Assembly (NCBI RefSeq): GCF_011602365.1
Contig: NZ_JAAONZ010000007.1
Span: 124,001 to 188,000 of the forward strand
From: Pseudomaricurvus hydrocarbonicus
GTDB lineage: Bacteria > Pseudomonadota > Gammaproteobacteria > Pseudomonadales > Cellvibrionaceae
DNA length: 64,000 nt
Direction: 5' to 3'
A program made the position numbers and the translations under genes. Below, piece by piece: positions 27,261-35,761 of this stretch. The notes beneath the pieces are model-generated. The model worked only from the letters and a program-made list of their open reading frames with translations. It was not told the DNA's origin and made no database searches. Position 1 is the stretch's first letter. Each line of letters starts with the position of its first letter.

Positions 27261-28181
27261 ATGTCAGACATGAGATTCGACGACCGCGTCGCTGTTATTA
27301 CCGGTGCCGGAAGAGGCTTGGGCCGCGCCTACGCTTTGTTGCTGGCCTCAAAAGGCGCCAAGGTCGTGGTGAATGACCCGGGCGGCAGCCTCAAAGGGGA
27401 CGATGTGGATGTCGGTCCCGCAGAAGCGGTGGTACAGGAGATCAAATCCGCAGGCGGTGAAGCGGTGGCCTGCACAGAGTCTGTCGCAACGGCCGAGGGT
27501 GGCAAAGCCATCATCGACACGGCGATTAACCATTATGGCCGCATCGACATTCTCATCCACAATGCCGGCAACGTACGACCCGCGTCATTGAAAGAAATGA
27601 GTTATGAAGATTTCGACGCAGTTGTGGATGTGCACCTGCGCGGGGCCTTCCATGTGGTGCGTCCGGCTTTTCCGCTGATGTGTGAGGCCGGTTACGGTCG
27701 CATCGTCCTGACGTCTTCTATTGGCGGTCTGTATGGGAACCACAACGTGGTGAACTATGGTATGTCCAAAGCGGGCATGATCGGCTTGTCCAATGTCGCG
27801 GCGCTGGAAGGGGAGGCCGATAATGTTAAGTGCAACCTGATCGTGCCGGGCGCCGTGACACGCATGGCCGAAGGCATTGATGTTTCAGCTTACCCACCTA
27901 TGGGGCCGGAGCTGGTGGCTCCGGTTGTTGGTTGGTTGTCCCATGAGGAGTGTACCATCAGCGGTGAAATGCTGGTGTCCATTGCCGGTCGTGTGGCCAA
28001 AGCCTACATTGCTGAAACTGAGGGGGTTTATCAGGGGGATTGGTCAATCGCTGATGTGGGTAAACAGATGGACGCTATTGGTGATACCAAATCTTCTGTT
28101 ATTTTCCCGGTGGTCCCATCGGGACATGTGGATCACATTCGTTACAGTTTTGAAATGGCGAACAAGGCGCGTGGGGTTTAA
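27261..28181 (+). CDS. SDR, (3R)-hydroxyacyl-CoA dehydrogenase-like (MFE-2 type)
   Basis: 306-aa SDR resembling the dehydrogenase domain of peroxisomal multifunctional enzyme type 2: TGAGRGLGRAYALLLASKGA, then VVNDPGGS, HNAGNVRPASL, a serine in LTSSIGG and YGMSKAG. It would oxidise a (3R)-hydroxyacyl-CoA, which fits the MaoC-like hydratase encoded just upstream. The ATG at 27261 is set by GGGGAGA at 27248-27254; the in-frame TTG at 27228 lacks a ribosome site. The C-terminus is longer than a minimal SDR but carries no sterol carrier domain. A strong hairpin follows the gene. Confidence 0.87.
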   Translation: MSDMRFDDRVAVITGAGRGLGRAYALLLASKGAKVVVNDPGGSLKGDDVDVGPAEAVVQEIKSAGGEAVACTESVATAEGGKAIIDTAINHYGRIDILIHNAGNVRPASLKEMSYEDFDAVVDVHLRGAFHVVRPAFPLMCEAGYGRIVLTSSIGGLYGNHNVVNYGMSKAGMIGLSNVAALEGEADNVKCNLIVPGAVTRMAEGIDVSAYPPMGPELVAPVVGWLSHEECTISGEMLVSIAGRVAKAYIAETEGVYQGDWSIADVGKQMDAIGDTKSSVIFPVVPSGHVDHIRYSFEMANKARGV

Positions 28182-28202
28182 ATTTTAAAGCGACGTCCTG
28201 TG

Positions 28203-28240
28203 CAGCGAGGGTTTCTCCTGAAGTGGAGGAGCCTTCGCTG
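28203..28240. terminator. Stem-loop terminator after MaoC/SDR unit
   Basis: Sixteen-base arms (28203-28218 and 28225-28240) with CAGCGA/TCGCTG at the base, GU wobbles in the middle and a six-base loop, followed by an AT-rich tract. A second inverted repeat GCCGACT/AGTCGGC (28256-28262 / 28282-28288) follows and may serve the convergent MFS gene. Confidence 0.6.
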
Positions 28241-28328
28241 AATATTATTTTCAAGGCCGACTTAAATAGGTTCACTTAAACAGTCGGCTTTGGCTACCCG
28301 TGCTTAAATAAATTTCTTCTAAAATCAG

Positions 28329-29582
28329 CTAGTGCGCCGTGACCGCTGAGCCATCCGCACTGGGTGTGGAGCCCAAACTGAACAAGGCTAATGCGCTGGC
28401 GCCCATCAGAATCATAGTCAGCTGTAAAAACGGCGTATAGCTGTCGTATTGGTCAAACACGGCTCCGGCAACCAGGGGGCCAAAAGCGGTGCCTAACGAC
28501 AGCGCCATGACCAGAGAGCCGTACAAGGCGCCAAAGTTTTTCAGGCCAAAGTACTTGGCGGCCAGGTACGCAATCACATCCACTTCGGAGCCCAGCGTCA
28601 GGCCAAAAATTGCAGCCGCAAGCGCTTGGTACATAGGGTTTGATCCGTCCAGCAGTAACAGGCTACAGCCCACCAGGGGGATGAGGAAGGCCGTTGCCCC
28701 GATCAGGTGAGCCCGAAAACGATCCAGTAAAAAGCCTGTGCCCAGGCGACCGATGATGGAGAAAACGCCCACCAGCGAGGCAATACCGGCTGCAGCCAAA
28801 GGTTCGGCACCGCGGTCAGTCAGAATAGGCACAAAGTGAACCACAATGCCAATGGCCGTGAAAGAAAACAGGCCGCTGGCCATTAACAATTTGTAGAGCG
28901 CTGGAGAGCGCAACCCTTCTGCCAGAGTCAGGCCGTGTAGCACTTTTTTCGGTTCCGGGTTGGCGGCTTTCGTCGGTTTAATGGCTTCGTCATGAGCACT
29001 ACGGAAACACATAAACAGAATCGGGAAAACAAACAGCACCCACATCCCACTGAGGCCCCGGAAGGCAAAACGCCAGCCGTATTCACCGATCAGCCAGGTG
29101 GCAATCAGAGGAAAGAGCGTGGCACTGATGGCGGCACCCGAAAGGGTGATTGCCAGCGCGAGGCCTCGAGAGGCTTCAAAGCGGCTGGTGACGGCGCTGG
29201 TCCAGACTGTAGCCTGTATCCAAAGGGTACCAATCGCCGTACCCACCCACAGCATCAACCAGTTGGTTTTAGTACCGGTTGCGGTGCCGAGCAAAGCAAC
29301 CGAGCCACACATCAACAGAATGCCTATCAAACCAATCCGGCGTGGTCCGACACGGTCCACCAAAATACCAATGGGAATGCAAAATACCGCACTGACAATG
29401 GAGGCGATAGTCAGACCGGATGAAATCTGCGCGCGCGACCAGCCAAATTCCTGTTGTAAAGGCTCAATAAAAGGACCAAATGAATAGACGTGCAGAACCG
29501 AGGTGGCATAACCCAATGCCGCAGCCAGGGGTAAAAACCAGAATTTGCGCCATTCCCCGAGCGCGCTGCCAGATAATGCCAT
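28329..29582 (-). CDS. MFS transporter (monocarboxylate/oxalate-formate antiporter-like)
   Basis: About 417-aa protein with 12 predicted membrane segments. The N-terminal signature HVYSFGPFIEPLQQEFGWSR and the loop GILVDRVGPRRIG are typical of the MCT/oxalate-formate antiporter branch of the major facilitator superfamily, which moves organic acids. It is probably the inner-membrane uptake system for the substrate or a carboxylate intermediate of cluster B, working after the TonB receptor. The ATG at 29582 is preferred over 29606 because AAAGGG precedes it and the protein begins MALSGSALGEW. It is the third gene leftward after the TonB receptor and VOC genes. Confidence 0.82.
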   Translation of the reverse strand: MALSGSALGEWRKFWFLPLAAALGYATSVLHVYSFGPFIEPLQQEFGWSRAQISSGLTIASIVSAVFCIPIGILVDRVGPRRIGLIGILLMCGSVALLGTATGTKTNWLMLWVGTAIGTLWIQATVWTSAVTSRFEASRGLALAITLSGAAISATLFPLIATWLIGEYGWRFAFRGLSGMWVLFVFPILFMCFRSAHDEAIKPTKAANPEPKKVLHGLTLAEGLRSPALYKLLMASGLFSFTAIGIVVHFVPILTDRGAEPLAAAGIASLVGVFSIIGRLGTGFLLDRFRAHLIGATAFLIPLVGCSLLLLDGSNPMYQALAAAIFGLTLGSEVDVIAYLAAKYFGLKNFGALYGSLVMALSLGTAFGPLVAGAVFDQYDSYTPFLQLTMILMGASALALFSLGSTPSADGSAVTAH

Positions 29583-29717
29583 GATGAACCCTTTTGCTAT
29601 ATTCAAATTTATTATTGGTGTTACAACCGCAGTTCAAGCTGGAACGATGTTTCTTCCAGGCCTGTACGGGCGGAAACTACAGGTTTTCCATTACTTTAAA
29701 GGTTTCCATCTTGTTAA

Positions 29718-29730
29718 ACAACACTGTTGT
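29718..29730. promoter_or_regulatory. Palindrome ACAACA-N-TGTTGT upstream of MFS gene
   Basis: ACAACA-C-TGTTGT lies between the VOC and MFS genes. It has the same half-sites and spacing as the site at 25689-25701 in front of the MaoC-like gene. The flanks extend the arms (AAACAAC/GTTGTTT), so a transcript hairpin for the VOC gene is the alternative explanation. Confidence 0.45.
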
Positions 29731-29757
29731 TTTTGGGTTTTCGGCTGATGGCCAGAA

Positions 29758-30195
29758 TCAACCAAAAGGATGCATTAATTCTATCCGCAGACCATCCGGG
29801 TCGGTACAAAACACAATCGGGCCATAGGGGGAATCAATTTGCGTTTCACGGTGCGCTCGACCGCCAAACTGTTCTATCCGATCACAGGTGGCTTCGATAT
29901 CGTCAACGGTTAGGGTCATGTGAGTAAACCCCAGCTGGTTCATGGGGCAGCGCTCGCCCGAGCCCACCACGTCGGAGAAACTGATCAGCTCCAGCCTTAA
30001 GCCATCACAGCTTACATGATGGGCTGTCAGCGATTGTCCGGGCAGCTCAATCAGTTTATCGAACGGAGGGCCAATTTCACCCACTTCGCGCTCATGCACA
30101 AAGCCCAACGCTTCGGTATAAAAACGCAGTGAACGCTGCAGGTCGCTGGTGCAGATGCCTATGTGTAACAAGTTAACTTTAACGTCGGTGGTCAT
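29758..30195 (-). CDS. VOC family protein (glyoxalase/bleomycin resistance/dioxygenase fold)
   Basis: 145-aa single-domain VOC-superfamily protein. Paired beta-alpha-beta-beta-beta modules start at NLLHIGICTSDLQRSLRFY and GFTHMTLTVDDIEATCDRI. Histidines at the module starts and a C-terminal glutamate (LRIELM) are consistent with a divalent metal site. Possible roles are isomerase/epimerase (methylmalonyl-CoA epimerase-like), lyase or extradiol dioxygenase; the sequence does not decide. The ATG at 30195 has AAAGGAGA directly upstream, so a longer frame from 30264 is rejected. It lies between the TonB receptor and MFS genes, probably in one transcript. Confidence 0.82.
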   Translation of the reverse strand: MTTDVKVNLLHIGICTSDLQRSLRFYTEALGFVHEREVGEIGPPFDKLIELPGQSLTAHHVSCDGLRLELISFSDVVGSGERCPMNQLGFTHMTLTVDDIEATCDRIEQFGGRAHRETQIDSPYGPIVFCTDPDGLRIELMHPFG

Positions 30196-30284
30196 TTTAT
30201 TCTCCTTTGCGGTATAAAAAAGCCTGCAACCCTCGGTTGCAAGCTGTAACGGGTTGTAACGCACTTATTTAGAATGGATATCAG

Positions 30285-32648
30285 TTAGAACTGATAGCGC
30301 AATTGCATGCCATAGTTTCGTGGCTCACCATAGACTTTCGTGCTGAGCCCAAAGGTTGGGTAGAGCATGACACCGCCCAGTGCGTATTCTTCGTCGGTCA
30401 GGTTTTTGACGTACGCAGACAAGTCCAATTTTGAGCCCAAAACATTGTCCCAACCCAATGACAAGCCCACCAGCCAAAATGCATCTTGCTGCAGGCTGGA
30501 GCGAAGGTTCGCGGGAGTCTGATCAATCAACTCGATTGTCTGTAACGCGTTAAGCCAGACATCGTCCTGGTAGGCAGCGTTGGCCGAAAACCGCAAGACA
30601 CCCGTGTCATTGGCGAGGGGATAGCTGTAGGAGACCGAGGCCGTAAAGGCGTGCTCGGGAGTAAAGTAAAAGGGCGTGTCCGACAAATCCTTTCCGGAGG
30701 CTGGCTCTTCCCATTTGGCGTATTCCGCATCGGTATAGACATACTGAAGCTTGAGCGTCAGGTTCTCGGTTGGGGACACGGTCTGTTCAATTTCAAACCC
30801 CAGTACAGTTGCCTCGGCGGCATTCTCAATCGCACTGCCGGGGGTGCCAACCGGGTTGTCAACGGCCACTGTGCGCTGAATGTCGTCATACCACTGGTGG
30901 TAAAATGCGGCATTGGTGCGCATCATCCATTGGTCTAAAGACCAGTCGATTTTGCTGCCCAACTCGAGGTCGACCACTGTTTCCGGATCAAAAGGCTGGT
31001 ATTCGACGGCCCGGGACGCCCGGGCATTAAACCCGCCTGCGCGATAGCCCAATCGGGTGGAGGCGTAGAACATCGTGTCATCATTGGGTTGATATTCAAT
31101 GGACACGGTGCCCGTTGGCTGACTGAAGCTCTCCGTCATTTTTACGGAACACTGATCTATCGGCAAAGGCGCGCCGGTGTCATCAAACATGGCACAGTTC
31201 AGAGGGGTTCGTGAACTGGTGGTTAATTCTTTGTCATCGTAAGTCCAGCGAATACCCGCAGCCACCGACCAGGCGTTGTCAAATTGATAGGTTCCCTGGG
31301 AAAACAGGGAATAGCTGTTGTTGTGCATGGTTGCGGTTTGCATAAACGGGTTGGCGGGGTTGATGCCCTCAAAGACATTGCCCGGAGAATCTTCAATCCC
31401 ATCTTCGTAGTACCAATACAAGCCGGTGACCCAATCCAGCTTGCTGTCCAGTGCCGAGCCCAACAGTTGTAACTCGTAACTGGCGTGCTCAAGCTCGGTG
31501 GTTTGCATGGATGTCAGAACACCGGGTATGGCGGTTGCGTCCAGATCTACAACTTCATAAGCGTCCAGGTCCCGATAGGCGGCAATGCTTTTCAGCGACA
31601 GGTTTTCATTGAAATCGATGGTGGTGGTGTTAATGATACCCCACACATCGGCCTGGCTGCGCTCGCGCATATCACTTTCGATTTTGTGAACATCACGATT
31701 TTGGGCTCGCGACAGCGCATCAAACATGGAGGGCAGTCCAAACGGTGCGCCACCGTTGTACAGCGCCAGGCTGCTGGACGGGTTGACGGTTTGCAGCACT
31801 GGTGTGCGACCGTTCAGATCGGTTTTATCCCAGGTTAAAATCGTGTCGTTCTGGATGGTTTCAGAAACATTCCATATAGCGGTCAAACGGGTAGAGTAGT
31901 TCTCTCCGCCACCGCGCTTATCGCCGTAATACTTTCCGGGAGCAACATTTTTTTGATGACCATCTTCGTCCGTGGTGCGCCCCGCTAAACGCATGGCAAA
32001 GGTATCTGTTACGGGAAGATCAACACCAAACTCGGTTTCCATTAAACCATAACTGCCGAAGCCGACCATAATGTCGGCGCTGATAACTTCACCGGGTTTT
32101 TTCGGCGTCAGCAGAATGGCTCCGCCGGTTGTATTGCGACCAAAGAGAGTACCTTGTGGACCTTTTAAAACCTGTACTGATGCGAGGTCATACATGCCCA
32201 GGTTGCTGCCTTTGGCCGGTGATAGCACCACATCGGCCAGATAGATGGCGACGGTCGGATCCTGACCAAAAATCGCTTCGGTGGGGCGCACGCCCCGCAG
32301 GGAATAGACCGGAGCATTAGGGCGACCGGAAGAAGAACTGACGTTCAGGGAGGCGTCAAAATATTGTAAGTCGCCGATGTCGCTGATGTTAAATTCTTCC
32401 AGCTCACCGGCATCCAGTGCAGTAACGGCAATGGGAACTGATTGCGCACTTTCCTCCCGCCGCCGCGCCGTGACGATGACTTCTTCGATCTGTCGCAAAG
32501 AGGGTTGATCCGATCGTGGTGACGCATTCGTCTGAGCCTGTACTGAGGCGGCCAGAGGTGTGAGACTGATTGACAGGGCGGTGGCCGCCAAACTCTTTTT
32601 CCAACGGCTGTGCAGCACTACGGCGTTTGGTGCTTGAGATTTTTTCAT
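30285..32648 (-). CDS. TonB-dependent outer-membrane receptor
   Basis: 787-aa outer-membrane receptor. A signal peptide ends near AASVQAQ (about residue 39), followed by a TonB box-like EEVIVTARRREE, a plug domain (about 60-170, with the family stretch LKGPQGTLFGRNTTGGAI), and a 22-strand barrel ending YGMQLRYQF with the terminal phenylalanine required for outer-membrane insertion. The plug sequence is of the type common in marine and sphingomonad-like degraders rather than a classical siderophore receptor. Position next to an MFS importer and the catabolic operon suggests uptake of the cluster B substrate. An AT-rich region with a perfect inverted repeat lies upstream. Confidence 0.93.
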   Translation of the reverse strand: MKKSQAPNAVVLHSRWKKSLAATALSISLTPLAASVQAQTNASPRSDQPSLRQIEEVIVTARRREESAQSVPIAVTALDAGELEEFNISDIGDLQYFDASLNVSSSSGRPNAPVYSLRGVRPTEAIFGQDPTVAIYLADVVLSPAKGSNLGMYDLASVQVLKGPQGTLFGRNTTGGAILLTPKKPGEVISADIMVGFGSYGLMETEFGVDLPVTDTFAMRLAGRTTDEDGHQKNVAPGKYYGDKRGGGENYSTRLTAIWNVSETIQNDTILTWDKTDLNGRTPVLQTVNPSSSLALYNGGAPFGLPSMFDALSRAQNRDVHKIESDMRERSQADVWGIINTTTIDFNENLSLKSIAAYRDLDAYEVVDLDATAIPGVLTSMQTTELEHASYELQLLGSALDSKLDWVTGLYWYYEDGIEDSPGNVFEGINPANPFMQTATMHNNSYSLFSQGTYQFDNAWSVAAGIRWTYDDKELTTSSRTPLNCAMFDDTGAPLPIDQCSVKMTESFSQPTGTVSIEYQPNDDTMFYASTRLGYRAGGFNARASRAVEYQPFDPETVVDLELGSKIDWSLDQWMMRTNAAFYHQWYDDIQRTVAVDNPVGTPGSAIENAAEATVLGFEIEQTVSPTENLTLKLQYVYTDAEYAKWEEPASGKDLSDTPFYFTPEHAFTASVSYSYPLANDTGVLRFSANAAYQDDVWLNALQTIELIDQTPANLRSSLQQDAFWLVGLSLGWDNVLGSKLDLSAYVKNLTDEEYALGGVMLYPTFGLSTKVYGEPRNYGMQLRYQF

Positions 32649-33054
32649 GTGTAAGTCCCTTTCCGGTTATCATTATTATCGGTGGTTTGCTTGGGTGAAG
32701 CTTGTCCCATCTTTGGGCAGCTTCTATCTCATTCACATCGTTAAAACGCTTGCAGCGTTTCTCAGTGACATCAATACAGTCAGTTGCAGTCAGGGCTTCT
32801 CGCGTTGATACCCTAGTCCACAGCCGTGGGGCTGTGTGGCAAGCGATCTGCCACATAAAACTCAGAACTTGTGAATGCAACTGTGCTTTTACAAAATCTT
32901 TTGTATACGTTGGTTTTTATGTTTTCTAAAAATTGATTTTTTTCATATATAAAATTCCAAATTATTTTTATATATGAAATACGTTTTACTGTTTTTTTTA
33001 TCACTTTATTATAGTAGCGATTCAAATACTCAAAGCGACAGAGATAACAAAACA
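32649..33054. promoter_or_regulatory. Promoter region of the TonB receptor
   Basis: About 400 bases, very AT-rich between 32880 and 33060. It must contain the receptor promoter. It includes the perfect inverted repeat at 32941-32979 described separately. No protein gene is supported here. Confidence 0.5.
32941..32979. repeat. Perfect 14-bp AT-rich inverted repeat
   Basis: Arms TTTCATATATAAAA (32941-32954) and TTTTATATATGAAA (32966-32979) flank an 11-base spacer, upstream of the TonB receptor. It could be a paired regulator site or an extruding cruciform; no transcript T-tract makes it a simple terminator. Confidence 0.8.
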
Positions 33055-33086
33055 TTACAAAAAAACGCCGCTAAAAAGCGGCGTTT
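33055..33086 (-). terminator. Rho-independent terminator of the leftward catabolic operon
   Basis: On the minus strand the stem AAACGCCGC/GCGGCGTTT (arms 33078-33086 and 33063-33071) with a six-base loop is followed by a run of T residues (the A-run at 33055-33065 on plus). It lies 36 bases after the ThDP-enzyme stop codon. Confidence 0.9.
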
Positions 33087-33121
33087 GGGGTTCTACCTAA
33101 TTCTTCTACGCGCGGTAGAAT

Positions 33122-34849
33122 TTACTGCTGGCCTTCGGCGTACCAGGTACGGAAGCGCTCGTAATTAGGCGTGTCCTTGTTTTCGTTACCGCCGTGGTTG
33201 ATCACCGGGTCGATCGGTACGTGGATAACGGTTGGCTTGCCGCTGGCGAAGGCTGCGTCAATGGCGGCACCCAGGTCTTCACCTTTTTCGACGTACATGC
33301 CTTCACAGCCGTGACCTCTGGCAATCTCGTCAAAGCGAACGTTCGTACTCCAGTGCACGCCAGGCTCGGTGGTGTTGCCGTGGCCGAAGGTACGCTTGTA
33401 GACGCCCACTTCCAGCCCCCAGGCGTTATCCACCGCCACCACGATGACCATAGGCAGATTAAAGCGCTGTACCACTTCCAACTCAGCAATGTGGTACAGA
33501 AACGCGGAGTCACTGGTGGTAAACAGTACCGGACGCTTGCCGCCATCGGCGATAGACGCACCGACCGCGTAAGGCAGGCCTGTACCCAGGCAGCCGAAGT
33601 TCTGGTTCCAGATCACATCGCGAGGTTTGCTCTGCAGGTAGGTCCAGGTAAAAATTACGGTACAGCCGCCGTCGCGCACATGAATGGCGTCTTCGGGCAT
33701 GGCCTTGGTGGCTTCGATAACCCACTGACCGGTGTGTACACGACCGCTTGGGGTGCTGAAATCCTGCTCGGCCAGTGCCGTCAGACGCTGTTTGTCTTCT
33801 TTAACCCAGCGTGCCAATTCTGCGTGCTCAGTGCGTGGGCTGTCTTTCAGACCAGCCGACAGCTGAGGCACAACGGTACGCAGGTCACCGACCAACGGGA
33901 CGTCGATGGGACGATTCTGGCCAATGGCCTCTGCATCCAACTCAACATAGACCCACTTGCGATCGACGTTGCCTTCTTTCCAGTACATGCCCACACCGTA
34001 GTGAACAGGCTCGCCAATCTCGGTACCAATGGCAACAACAACGTCAGATTTGGTGACGATTTCGTTGGCGACTTCGGAGAACATGTAAGGGAAGGTGCGA
34101 TCCTCAATGCCTTCAATGAACGCAGTACCACCGGAGGTTTGAATCACCGGGCAGCCCATCAGCTCCGCCAGTTCACGGATTTTCTGACCCGAGCGGGTGC
34201 ATTGTACTGCGTGGCCTACCAGCAGCACTGGACACTCGGCGTTTTTGATCAGCTCAAGAGCTTTGGCAACCATATTGCCATCAGCACCCGGTTCAACCAG
34301 ACGATAGGATGAAGGCGGCAAAGCAGGCGGTACATCCAGATCTTCAAGAATCACGTTGGATGGGTACTCAATGTAAACCGGACCGGGGGTGCCGGACTGA
34401 CACACACGCAGAGCCTGGCGAATAATCTCGTCAGTCTGATCGGCGTATTCGATCGAAGCACTCCATTTTACCGAATTTTTGAACAGAGCTTCCTGCTGAA
34501 TAAACTGGATACGACCTCGACGGACGCGGCGTTCGGTGATACGGGCGCGCTGCCCACCGATGTAAATCACCGGAGAGTTTTCCACCAGTGAGTTCATCAT
34601 AGAGCCGGCATTCAACGCGATACCAGGTCCCAGAGTCGAAATACACACAGCAGGGGTACCGTTCATGCGAGCGTAAGCTTCCGCCATCATGCCAGCAGCC
34701 AGTTCGTGGTGAGGGGTGACCACTGTCCAACCACGTTTTTCCGCAGCGACAAACATGTGGACGAAGTTGGGATCAGGGATACCAAAAATTGCCTTGATGC
34801 CTTCGGCTTCGAATAGCTCCAGAATACGCTCATAAACTTTTACAGACAT
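33122..34849 (-). CDS. Thiamine diphosphate-dependent enzyme (acetolactate synthase/2-hydroxyacyl-CoA lyase superfamily)
   Basis: 575-aa protein with the three-domain ThDP fold: Pyr domain about 1-170 with the catalytic glutamate in PHHELAAGMM, a central domain about 190-330, and a PP domain about 370-550. The cofactor motif is SDSAF...DN rather than GDG...NN. Oxalyl-CoA decarboxylase and 2-hydroxyacyl-CoA lyase have GDSAF, so this is closest to that branch, with Gly replaced by Ser and the first Asn by Asp. It would cleave or decarboxylate a 2-hydroxyacyl- or 2-oxo-acid-type intermediate. It is the last gene of a seven-gene leftward operon rich in CoA enzymes; GAGGCGA precedes the ATG. Confidence 0.85.
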   Translation of the reverse strand: MSVKVYERILELFEAEGIKAIFGIPDPNFVHMFVAAEKRGWTVVTPHHELAAGMMAEAYARMNGTPAVCISTLGPGIALNAGSMMNSLVENSPVIYIGGQRARITERRVRRGRIQFIQQEALFKNSVKWSASIEYADQTDEIIRQALRVCQSGTPGPVYIEYPSNVILEDLDVPPALPPSSYRLVEPGADGNMVAKALELIKNAECPVLLVGHAVQCTRSGQKIRELAELMGCPVIQTSGGTAFIEGIEDRTFPYMFSEVANEIVTKSDVVVAIGTEIGEPVHYGVGMYWKEGNVDRKWVYVELDAEAIGQNRPIDVPLVGDLRTVVPQLSAGLKDSPRTEHAELARWVKEDKQRLTALAEQDFSTPSGRVHTGQWVIEATKAMPEDAIHVRDGGCTVIFTWTYLQSKPRDVIWNQNFGCLGTGLPYAVGASIADGGKRPVLFTTSDSAFLYHIAELEVVQRFNLPMVIVVAVDNAWGLEVGVYKRTFGHGNTTEPGVHWSTNVRFDEIARGHGCEGMYVEKGEDLGAAIDAAFASGKPTVIHVPIDPVINHGGNENKDTPNYERFRTWYAEGQQ

Positions 34850-34963
34850 GATGTTCGCCTCGTAGGTTTTATTGTCTAATGATGATCAATAATTTTGTTG
34901 TGTTAATTAAAGGTGTTTGTTGTTTAACATTTCATTTCAGGTTTTTGGTTCAGATGATCCTCC

Positions 34964-35761
34964 TCAGCGTCCCTTCCATTGAGGTTGACGCTTTTCAGAA
35001 AAGGCCGTCGGCCCTTCCTGTGCATCTTCACTGTTGTAACAGTATACGGATGCATGCCTGGCCGCTTGCAGAGCAGCCGAGCGCCCCATTTCGGTAGACA
35101 GCATGACGGTTTCCCGAGCCGCCTGTACCGACAGCGGCGCGCCCTCAAGGATCTCTGCGGCCAACTCCAAAGCCGTGTTCAACAGCGCCTCCGGCTCAGC
35201 CAGGCGATTTACCAGGCCAATTTCATAGGCGCGCTGGGCACTGATTGGTTTTCCGGTGAGAAGAATTTCCATCATGATTCGCTGGGGAATCATGTGAATT
35301 AAGGGTGACGCCCATGGTGAACTTCTACCCACTTTGACTTCGGTCACGGCGAACTTTGCCGTGTGGCTGGCGACGCAAAGATCACAGGCCTGAGCAATCA
35401 TCCAGCCACCAGCAAAGGCGACGCCGTTGACGGCAGCAATCGTTGGCTTGGACAATTCGACGGTATCGTAGGGCAGTGGGAACATATCCCGCGGCGGTAC
35501 CGTCATACCGGTTTCGACCATTTCTTTGAGGTCGCCGCCAGCACAAAATGCCTTCTCTCCAGAACCGGTGAGGATGGCAATGCGCAAGGCGTCATTATTT
35601 TCAAAACGCTCCCAGGCCACACGCAAACCTTCGCGCACTTCCAGGCTCAGGCAGTTGCGGGTTTCGGGACGGTTGATGGTGATGATGGCTATGCCGTCAT
35701 CACGACCGTCAAACAAGACGGCATCCGTCGTTTGAGCGTTAGACCATTGAGTCTTAGACAT
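34964..35761 (-). CDS. Enoyl-CoA hydratase/isomerase family protein
   Basis: 265-aa crotonase-fold enzyme: TINRPETRNCLSLEV, the first oxyanion loop AFCAGGDLKEM (about residues 71-81), the second at AAVNGVAFAGGWMIAQACDL, and the C-terminal SEKRQPQWKGR. It would hydrate or isomerise an enoyl-CoA. The start is the ATG whose A is base 35761; it shares that base with the TGA of the upstream CoA-transferase (TGATG), indicating translational coupling. The open frame continues upstream to 36193, but that part is only the antisense-quality shadow of the transferase. It is sixth of seven genes in the leftward operon. Confidence 0.9.
   Translation of the reverse strand: MSKTQWSNAQTTDAVLFDGRDDGIAIITINRPETRNCLSLEVREGLRVAWERFENNDALRIAILTGSGEKAFCAGGDLKEMVETGMTVPPRDMFPLPYDTVELSKPTIAAVNGVAFAGGWMIAQACDLCVASHTAKFAVTEVKVGRSSPWASPLIHMIPQRIMMEILLTGKPISAQRAYEIGLVNRLAEPEALLNTALELAAEILEGAPLSVQAARETVMLSTEMGRSAALQAARHASVYCYNSEDAQEGPTAFSEKRQPQWKGR

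Noticed and set aside
33194-34312. 372-codon open frame on the plus strand opposite the ThDP enzyme
   Set aside because: The minus strand encodes a clear enzyme with conserved motifs over the same bases; the plus frame has no ribosome site or family features.
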